A stretch of 27,524 nt of DNA from an uncultured Oscillospiraceae bacterium. Its GTDB lineage: Bacteria; Bacillota; Clostridia; Oscillospirales; Ruminococcaceae. The stretch is taken from assembly GCA_910578755.1 (NCBI GenBank), contig CAJTSZ010000015.1, positions 1 to 27,524 of the forward strand. Reading direction: 5' to 3'. Positions 22,869 through 27,524 of this stretch are shown in pieces. The position numbers were made by a program, and so were the translations under genes. Each line of letters opens with the position of its first letter. Within the stretch, counting starts at the first letter, position 1. A model generated the notes under the pieces. It was not told where the DNA came from, ran no database searches, and saw only the letters and a program-made list of their open reading frames with translations.

Positions 22869-23790
22869 AACCCCTATTTTGGAAGTAAAGCACCTGTGCA
22901 AATATTTCTACCATGGAAAAACGCCGATGAAAGCTGTGGATGACGTTAATTTTCAGGTTTTTAAAGGGGAAACCTTTGGCCTGGTGGGGGAATCCGGCTG
23001 CGGAAAAACGACCACGGGGCGCGCCATTATTCGCCTGTACAAACCAACCTCCGGCGAGGTTTGGTTTAACGGCCAGCGCATTGACGGCAAGCTGACCAGG
23101 GAGGAAAGCAAACAGGTCACCAGTAAAATGCAGATGATTTTCCAGGACCCGGTGGCCTCCCTAAACCCCCGCATGACAGTGGAGGAAATTATTTCCGAGG
23201 GGGCAAAAATAAACGGCGTTTTTTCCTCCAAGGAGGAGTTGAAAGCCAATGTGCGCAAAATGCTGGAATTGGTGGGACTGACCTCGGAGCATGCAACCCG
23301 TTACCCCCACGAGTTTTCCGGGGGCCAGCGGCAGCGCATCTGCATTGCCCGCGCCCTAATTACAAAGCCAGATTTAATTATTGCAGACGAACCTATTTCC
23401 GCTTTGGATGTTTCTATTCAGGCACAGGTACTGAACCTGCTTAACGAACTGCGCCAGGAGCTGGGGCTTACGATTTTGTTTATTGCCCATGATTTGTCTG
23501 TAGTAAAATATTTTTCCGAACGGGTAGCGGTAATGAACCAGGGCAGAATTGTAGAGATGGCAGCCTCCGAACTTTTGTACAAAAACCCGGTTCACCCTTA
23601 TACAAGGTCGCTGCTTTCGGCCATTCCAATTCCAAACCCGCTGCTGGAGAAAAAACGCACCCGCTTTGCCTATGACCCCGCTGCCCACCAGTATGATGAA
23701 GGCAACCAGCCCAAAATGTTTGAGGTGGAGCCTGGTCACCTGGTACTTATGTCCCAGCGGGAATATGACGCTTACCTGGGGGAAAAGTAG
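22858..23790 (+). CDS. Peptide ABC transporter ATP-binding protein, DppF/OppF type
   Basis: A 310-aa partner ATPase. Walker A GESGCGKTT lies at residues 44-52, the signature FSGGQRQR near 156, and Walker B LIIADEPI near 174. IAHDLS supplies the switch histidine. The ending LSAIPIPNP is the OppF-type extension. With the DppD-type subunit it forms the heteromeric motor of the importer. The ATG at 22858 lies inside the end of the preceding gene, so the two are coupled; the GGAGG ribosome site is in that gene's last codons. Confidence 0.93.
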   Translation: MENKTPILEVKHLCKYFYHGKTPMKAVDDVNFQVFKGETFGLVGESGCGKTTTGRAIIRLYKPTSGEVWFNGQRIDGKLTREESKQVTSKMQMIFQDPVASLNPRMTVEEIISEGAKINGVFSSKEELKANVRKMLELVGLTSEHATRYPHEFSGGQRQRICIARALITKPDLIIADEPISALDVSIQAQVLNLLNELRQELGLTILFIAHDLSVVKYFSERVAVMNQGRIVEMAASELLYKNPVHPYTRSLLSAIPIPNPLLEKKRTRFAYDPAAHQYDEGNQPKMFEVEPGHLVLMSQREYDAYLGEK

Positions 23791-23791
23791 C

Positions 23792-24127
23792 ATGAAGTTT
23801 CGGCTCAAAAAAGAAGAAATTATAAAAAACCTGATATGGCTTGTTGTACTTGCTTTGGGTATTGTGCTGTACTACTGGCGGCTGTATGGGCAAATACGGT
23901 TAGGTGACAGCTTGTTTTTATCCGGCCTGCTGTTTTTATGCGTGGGCCTGTACCGGGTTGTACGCTGGCTGGGCTTCTTTGATTCCACTATTTACGGCTT
24001 TAACCGCCTGCTTGGCCGCACAAAGCAGGATTTAACAGGCTTCACCCAGGACCACCCCTATACCCAAAGCTTTGGGGAGCTTCTTATTTTGAGCATTGTG
24101 TTTATTTGCCTTTCCCTAATGTTTTAA
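23792..24127 (+). CDS. DUF3899-like small membrane protein
   Basis: A 111-aa membrane protein with three hydrophobic segments, near residues 11-28, 38-58 and 92-110. The middle part, GLYRVVRWLGFFDSTIYGFNRL, matches the DUF3899 pattern. The family has no known function. I chose the ATG at 23792, one base after the stop of the preceding ATPase gene, because the gap gives tight coupling and earlier in-frame ATGs lie in that gene. It is the last gene of the importer operon; a role in that transporter is only inferred from position. Confidence 0.75.
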   Translation: MKFRLKKEEIIKNLIWLVVLALGIVLYYWRLYGQIRLGDSLFLSGLLFLCVGLYRVVRWLGFFDSTIYGFNRLLGRTKQDLTGFTQDHPYTQSFGELLILSIVFICLSLMF

Positions 24128-24162
24128 TTTGCTTATTCCTACCATAAGTTTTCCTTTTTTGC

Positions 24163-24199
24163 AGTAAGGCCTCCCGGCTAATACCTGGGGGCCTTACAC
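24163..24199 (+). terminator. Hairpin ending the importer operon
   Basis: GTAAGGCCTCCCGG pairs with CCTGGGGGCCTTAC across CTAATA. It is preceded by a T-run and not followed by one, so termination efficiency is uncertain. A second hairpin (CCCAGG-TTTT-CCTGGG) lies at about 24274-24289. Confidence 0.6.
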
Positions 24200-24300
24200 A
24201 TTTCTGCAAGGAATTACAGCCTGTGCAGGAATTTTTTTGACGGGGCTGTGGGAAAGAGGGAAACAAAAAGGCCCCCAGGTTTTCCTGGGAGCCGTAGCTA

Positions 24301-24329
24301 TTGCATTATTTTGTAAAATCTTGTAGAAT
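24301..24329 (+). promoter_or_regulatory. Promoter of the small-peptide (toxin-like) mRNA
   Basis: TTGCAT at 24301-24306, a 17-nt spacer and TAGAAT at 24324-24329. The transcript would have a leader of about 145 nt with two hairpins: GCCCGT-G-ACGGGC near 24354-24366, and GGCAACGC..GCGTTGCC near 24387-24415. Confidence 0.65.
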
Positions 24330-24447
24330 AAAGGGCAGAAAAGGGTTTGCCATGCCCGTGACGGGCACGTTAAAACACTTCTTGTAGGCAACGCCGTTCA
24401 GCGAACAGCGTTGCCCCTTCTAAAAAAGGAGGGGGTAATATTTTTTG

Positions 24448-24471
24448 CCTTCTCCTTATTGAAGGAGGAGG
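24448..24471 (+). promoter_or_regulatory. Hairpin that hides the ribosome site of the small peptide
   Basis: CCTTCTCCTT (24448-24457), loop ATTG, AAGGAGGAGG (24462-24471): a 10-bp stem with one G-U pair. Its 3' arm is the complete ribosome binding site, 8 nt before the ATG at 24480. Translation would need this stem to open, as in type I toxin mRNAs. Confidence 0.8.
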
Positions 24472-24479
24472 TGATGCAG

Positions 24480-24560
24480 ATGGATAACGTATCGCTGATT
24501 TATTTAATCATCATACTATTTCTTATTAAAGAAATTATCCGTTTAAGCAGAAAAAGATAA
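24480..24560 (+). CDS. 26-aa hydrophobic peptide, candidate type I toxin
   Basis: A 26-residue peptide. A short polar start (MDNVS) is followed by one membrane helix rich in Ile/Leu (about residues 6-18), then a basic tail ending RLSRKR. Size, one helix and a positive C-terminus are typical of membrane-acting type I toxins. A near-perfect AAGGAGGAGG lies 8 nt upstream but is locked in a hairpin. The stop codon lies within a strong terminator. A consensus promoter on the opposite strand faces the gene. I do not recognise a named toxin family, so the toxin role is inferred from architecture. Confidence 0.7.
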   Translation: MDNVSLIYLIIILFLIKEIIRLSRKR

Positions 24561-24602
24561 CCGCCTACATATTTTGCAACCTGTAGCGGTTATCTTTTAA
24601 CC
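24549..24602. terminator. Bidirectional terminator shared by the peptide mRNA and its antisense RNA
   Basis: AAAAGATAACCGC pairs with GCGGTTATCTTTT (13 bp), extended by TACA/TGTA, at about 24551-24600. A T-run follows on both strands. It overlaps the stop of the 26-aa peptide. Confidence 0.85.
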
Positions 24603-24663
24603 ATACAAGGGGCAAAACCGTCAAATACGCTGTTACCAGCAGCGTGGGCAAGCCCTTTTCTTT
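24550..24663 (-). ncRNA. Candidate antisense antitoxin RNA
   Basis: A transcript starting near 24663 on the minus strand would end at the shared terminator after about 110 nt. It would be complementary to the 3' end of the small-peptide mRNA, if that mRNA reads through or ends in the same hairpin. No open frame with a ribosome site is present in it. The layout matches known convergent type I systems such as txpA/RatA. Confidence 0.6.
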
Positions 24664-24669
24664 ACTATT

Positions 24670-24698
24670 AGTATATTCCAAATAACTGAAAATGTCAA
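24670..24698 (-). promoter_or_regulatory. Consensus sigma-A promoter facing the small-peptide gene
   Basis: On the minus strand: TTGACA (24698-24693), a 17-nt spacer, then TATACT (24675-24670). This is among the best promoter matches in the window. Confidence 0.85.
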
Positions 24699-24736
24699 CC
24701 AAAGGGCCCGCGGCAGGGTTCTTTTTTCTTATTACA

Positions 24737-24776
24737 AAAACATTACAGCAAAGGGAACTTTTTGCTGTAATGTTTT
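24737..24776. terminator. 16-bp hairpin between the antisense promoter and the tRNA terminator
   Basis: The arms 24737-24752 and 24761-24776 are perfectly complementary, with an 8-nt loop. On the minus strand a TTTT-TGT tract follows, so it could end read-through from the tRNA side. It insulates the antisense promoter. Confidence 0.6.
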
Positions 24777-24795
24777 GGGGTGCAAAAATAAAACT

Positions 24796-24825
24796 GCCTG
24801 CGGTTTCTGCAAAGAAACCGCAGGC
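24796..24825 (-). terminator. Terminator of the original tRNA gene
   Basis: A 13-bp perfect stem (24796-24808 with 24813-24825) and a 4-nt loop, followed on the minus strand by AGTTTTATTTTT. It lies 8 nt beyond the CCA of the tRNA 3' fragment and would have ended the tRNA transcript. Confidence 0.75.
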
Positions 24826-24833
24826 GGTTATTG

Positions 24834-24862
24834 TGGCGGGAACGTGTGGGAATCGAACCCGC
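24834..24862 (-). pseudogene. 3' fragment of a tRNA, probably selenocysteine tRNA; attachment site
   Basis: Read on the minus strand: GCGGG, the T-loop TTCGATT, CCCAC, then eight acceptor bases ACGTTCCC, G and CCA. Eight rather than seven acceptor bases followed by discriminator G fits tRNA-Sec. The D-arm, anticodon arm and 5' acceptor strand (expected GGGAACGT) are missing to the right, and one T-stem pair is broken. This is what an integrated element leaves at its distal end after recombining into a tRNA 3' end. A tyrosine recombinase gene begins the foreign side. Confidence 0.7.
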
Positions 24863-24994
24863 TGGCGGAGGGGCGTTGGGGGGACACCCTTTAAAACCAC
24901 AGCTCAATTATAAGAAAAAACAGAAAATCCCATTCCCTTAAAATTATATTTTTGCTTCCTGGGGAAATAAAAGTGTGTTACAAAGTGTGTTATT

Positions 24995-26080
24995 TTACAG
25001 CGCCTGTTCCTGCTTTAGAAGCTGTAAAAACAGGCTGTCCAAGGCGTTGGAAACCCGTTGGACGTCGCCTTCCAGGGCGTGGCCGTACACGCCAAAGGTA
25101 TCCATTTGCTGGGAGTGGCCTACCAGGTCCTTTACCATGCCGGCAGGCAGGGTTTTGGCGGCGGAAACAAAGGTGTGTCGCAGGCCATAGGGGGTGACCG
25201 GAGGCAAATTGTAATACTTGCAGTAGCGGGCCAAATGGGTTCGATAATTGGATTGGCTGACCCCGTAAAAAAGGTAAGGGGTGGTGGCGGCCTGGGCCTG
25301 CAAATCCCAGCAGCGCTGGGCCGCGGTGTTTAAAACAACACTGCGCCGGGCGTTTTCGTTTTTGCCGCTGGTAATCTCCCCATTATCGTTAATGGAGCGC
25401 TGCACAAACACCACGCTGCCGTGGCGGTCGGATTTTTGCAGCCCCAGCAATTCCCCGGGGCGGAAGCCGGCCAGCACCTGCAAGCGGAAGCCCTGGATAT
25501 ACGGCTCTGATTGCAGCAGGCTGTTGTAGGGCACCTGGTCCTGGGTGAAAAGCACCGCCAAATCCTGGGGCTGGAATATGGCCTTTTCCTGCTTGGCGGC
25601 GCCGGTGGGGATAATAATATTTTCCGGCCGGAAAGTGGTGAGCCGGGACTTGCGGCAGAACTTTACAAAGGAAACCACATCGTTGCGCAGGTTGCACAGG
25701 CTCTTTTTGGAAAGGCCCCCAGCCTGATAGGCGTTGTTAATGACCTGCTGCAGCTTTTGGTCCGTTAGGCTTAATATTTTTACCTGCCCAATAACGGGAA
25801 GGGCCCAGCTGCGAAAGCGGGTGTCCACCGGGCGCCAGTTGGAACGGCTGGTGCGGGCCTGTAAATCCTCCAGGAACAAGGGGTAAATATCCTTTACCTT
25901 TTTGTTCCCGCAGTCAATGCCGTCGTCCAGCCAGGCGTCCGCCTTGGCGTTGGCCTCCCGCTGGCCGGTGCGGCCGGGCTTTGCACTGGTGAAGCTGCGG
26001 CGCACCCCGTCCTTTTGCACGTTGATTTGCCAGCGGTTTTGGTTGGGCAGCCACTGGGCTGTGTTGGTCCGTTTTCCCAT
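24995..26080 (-). CDS. Tyrosine recombinase/integrase
   Basis: A 361-aa site-specific recombinase. The N-terminal part carries a small DNA-binding domain (WQINVQKDGVRRSF) and a SAM-like core-binding domain. The C-terminal catalytic domain holds the active residues: Arg in LAGFRPGELLGL, His/Arg in YGLRHTF, His in LVGHSQQ and the nucleophile Tyr in TFGVYGH. I chose the start at 26080 because AAAGGTGG lies about 10 nt upstream on the minus strand. It reads towards the tRNA 3' fragment about 130 bp away, so it most likely integrated the element there. Confidence 0.93.
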   Translation of the reverse strand: MGKRTNTAQWLPNQNRWQINVQKDGVRRSFTSAKPGRTGQREANAKADAWLDDGIDCGNKKVKDIYPLFLEDLQARTSRSNWRPVDTRFRSWALPVIGQVKILSLTDQKLQQVINNAYQAGGLSKKSLCNLRNDVVSFVKFCRKSRLTTFRPENIIIPTGAAKQEKAIFQPQDLAVLFTQDQVPYNSLLQSEPYIQGFRLQVLAGFRPGELLGLQKSDRHGSVVFVQRSINDNGEITSGKNENARRSVVLNTAAQRCWDLQAQAATTPYLFYGVSQSNYRTHLARYCKYYNLPPVTPYGLRHTFVSAAKTLPAGMVKDLVGHSQQMDTFGVYGHALEGDVQRVSNALDSLFLQLLKQEQAL

Positions 26081-26139
26081 AAAAAAATACCACCTTTCGT
26101 AGAATTGCGCCCCGTCCCAAATTATTTTAGGGTATGCGG

Positions 26140-26168
26140 TTGCAAGCCTGCCAAAAATGTGGTACAAT
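26140..26168 (+). promoter_or_regulatory. Sigma-A promoter, plus strand, between integrase and TM2 gene
   Basis: TTGCAA at 26140-26145, a 17-nt spacer and TACAAT at 26163-26168. Both neighbouring genes run on the other strand, so it serves neither. Confidence 0.65.
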
Positions 26169-26174
26169 ATAGAA

Positions 26175-26255
26175 GCAAAATTCATATTTGTTCCACATTG
26201 TGGGGCAGACACTCCGCCTCGTTTCTGTTACAGCAGGGACGGGGCCTTTTTTATT
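26175..26255 (+). ncRNA. Candidate small RNA of about 80 nt
   Basis: A transcript from the promoter at 26140-26168 would start near 26175. It would stop at a hairpin (GCCTCGT 26216-26222 with ACGGGGC 26239-26245) followed by a T-run at 26247-26252. It contains no open frame with a ribosome site. CCACA/TGTGG near 26192-26202 could form a second stem. It lies within the integrated element. Confidence 0.5.
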
Positions 26256-26283
26256 TTGTTTTAAAGAAGCGGGCTTACCGCTA

Positions 26284-27444
26284 TTAAGCAAAGATTGCCA
26301 TATAGGAAACAAATAGGGCAAAGCCTTTTACTATCCAGGACAGCATTTTGGACGCTATTTGTTTTTCACCTTTACCTCCAGTCCTTTCATACCAGTTTAA
26401 AAGCGGTTTGCCGGACCTGTCCTTCAGCTTTCCCTTAAATATGGCGCTGCATTCCCGCCACAACGCCGCATTAAAAAGGCCAACGCAGAATACCCTTGTT
26501 GTTGCGGTTTGCCCGCCAATCATAAATACCAAAAGGAAAAACATAATTAGCGGGTACAGCAGGCCGGTAATTATTCTGCCTGCATACAGGCGGTGCAGCC
26601 CGAAGGCCCAAAGCCACACAGCCACATAGCAAGACTTAGGGGAAGCCTTTTCCGGGTTATCGGGGTCATATGTAATTGGAGTTGGAGCAGGTTCAACAGG
26701 TTCGTTAATGTAGCCCAGTTTATCTGCAAAGGAATGTTCTGCCACTGAACTGGTGGAAGTTGACAAAGCCGTTGAAGGGAAAAGGACTTCCACGGCGGCT
26801 TTATACGCTTTTGTTCCTTTATAGGGCCTTACGTATTTGTCAGGCTCTATTTTTTTTAAAGAGGCCCACAGGGATTCATCATTTACCGCCAGCTTTGCAT
26901 AAGCATAAAAATCATTTAACCTTGGATGTTCCAGCATATTTTTAATTGGAGATTTTGTTTCATAGCAAAGGACACAATAAGCGTAAAAGGCGGCCTTTTC
27001 TCCGCCCTCCAAACTGTACACCACTTGATTAAAGAGAGCGTCTCCGCCGATGTATTTTGAAAATTTAATTCCAGATTGTTGAGCAAAGGCTGCAAAATCT
27101 ACATCAGGGCCTGGAAGCGGAATGACTTCATACTGGCGGGTATCAGGGCCTAAAATTTTTTCAGTGCTTTCATCTGTTTCGCCATCCACAACGCGGCTGA
27201 GGATAGCGCTGACATCGGCCTTTCCAATATCTTCAGGAAGTACAATTCCAAGGTCCCTTGCATATTCAAGCTGACTTTCAGTGGGCTTTTCCAAATAAGT
27301 TGCACCAAAAGGAAGAGGGGTAAAGCGGTACCCTTTTTTTAAAGTGGTGTAGATACTATAGGATGAAGTGGTAACAGAAAATTTGGGGTCAATATTATCG
27401 TTATCGTCCGTAATATTTGATGATGACTTATGGAACAAGCCCAT
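26284..27444 (-). CDS. TM2-domain membrane protein with an N-terminal variable region
   Basis: A 386-aa protein. Residues 1-40 are Ser/Thr-rich. About 45-85 contains KPTESQLEYARDLGIVLPEDIGKADVSAILS, a short helical motif (TxxQLxxAxxLGI..P....KxxxSxLI) that recurs in phage- and element-borne proteins. A helical middle follows to about 235, then a Pro-rich linker. The TM2 domain (about 265-320) has CYVAVWLWAFGLHRLYAGR, with its characteristic G-HR-Y-G pattern. A further hydrophobic helix lies at the C-terminus. AGGAGGG precedes the start at 27444. The function is unknown; it belongs to the integrated element. Confidence 0.75.
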   Translation of the reverse strand: MGLFHKSSSNITDDNDNIDPKFSVTTSSYSIYTTLKKGYRFTPLPFGATYLEKPTESQLEYARDLGIVLPEDIGKADVSAILSRVVDGETDESTEKILGPDTRQYEVIPLPGPDVDFAAFAQQSGIKFSKYIGGDALFNQVVYSLEGGEKAAFYAYCVLCYETKSPIKNMLEHPRLNDFYAYAKLAVNDESLWASLKKIEPDKYVRPYKGTKAYKAAVEVLFPSTALSTSTSSVAEHSFADKLGYINEPVEPAPTPITYDPDNPEKASPKSCYVAVWLWAFGLHRLYAGRIITGLLYPLIMFFLLVFMIGGQTATTRVFCVGLFNAALWRECSAIFKGKLKDRSGKPLLNWYERTGGKGEKQIASKMLSWIVKGFALFVSYMAIFA

Positions 27445-27462
27445 AAAAAGTCCCTCCTAAGT

Positions 27463-27486
27463 CCGCCGTGGTTTGGCGGCTTTTTT
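27463..27486 (+). terminator. Plus-strand intrinsic terminator upstream of the TM2 gene
   Basis: CCGCC (27463-27467) and GGCGG (27475-27479), followed by C and six T. It stops rightward transcription, although no plus-strand gene is seen before it. For the leftward TM2 gene it would be a hairpin in the leader. The last bases of the window are A/T-rich and hold no gene. Confidence 0.55.
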
Positions 27487-27524
27487 GTTGTCTTGATAAT
27501 ATTTTATAATTTTAAAATATTTTA

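Noticed and set aside
24565..24900. 111-codon minus-strand frame
   Set aside because: It runs through the tRNA fragment, hairpins and the antisense promoter, so it is not a gene.
24834..24910. Complete tRNA gene on the minus strand
   Set aside because: Only the T-arm and acceptor 3' strand are recognisable; no matching 5' acceptor strand, D-arm or anticodon arm follows to the right.

Overview
The window looks like chromosomal DNA of a low-to-mid GC, probably gut-dwelling clostridial Bacillota (Oscillospiraceae/Ruminococcaceae type). The reasons are strong AGGAGG ribosome sites, frequent TTG starts, a SpoIIQ-like sporulation peptidase, a DUF1292 protein followed by a 6S RNA, and the 3' end of what appears to be a selenocysteine tRNA. 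This assignment is inferred from gene content and style; no rRNA is present.

Left part (1-6.2 kb): tandem palindromic repeats, then a run of radical SAM protein, GNAT acetyltransferase and D-serine dehydratase (dsdA), then a hypothetical protein. A 1.2 kb A/T-rich stretch without a convincing gene follows. It is bounded on the minus strand by a perfect sigma-A promoter and an intrinsic terminator. Next come a DUF1292 gene with its own promoter, 6S RNA and a possible frameshifted gene remnant. Middle left (6.2-9.9 kb): tcdA, a split TSUP transporter (two half-size proteins), a spoIIQ-like M23 gene, and on the minus strand a cytidine deaminase and a 73-aa protein separated by a tandem array of terminator-like repeats.

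From 9.9 to 10.8 kb is a gene-free palindrome cluster. It holds two diverged, inverted copies of one structured repeat whose corresponding stems are paired by different bases. On its right is a minus-strand pair: a solenoid-like protein and an overlapping ECF sigma factor.

From 12.3 to 24.1 kb is the main functional block. A TetR regulator is divergent from two tandem amidohydrolases. The first has lost all visible metal ligands and is also frameshifted; the second is intact. After them comes a complete peptide-type ABC importer (binding lipoprotein, two permeases, two ATPases) with an S9 peptidase embedded and a DUF3899 membrane protein at the end. A palindrome with the core GAATATATTC lies both in the leader of the amidohydrolase operon and upstream of the transporter operon, so one TetR regulon for importing and hydrolysing a peptide-like compound is a reasonable hypothesis.

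Right end (24.2-27.5 kb): a strong candidate type I toxin-antitoxin locus (26-aa hydrophobic peptide, sequestered ribosome site, convergent antisense promoter). Then come the terminator and 3' 29 nt of a probable selC tRNA fused to foreign DNA that starts with a tyrosine recombinase, a candidate plus-strand small RNA and a TM2-domain protein. This looks like the left end of an integrated element that continues beyond the window.
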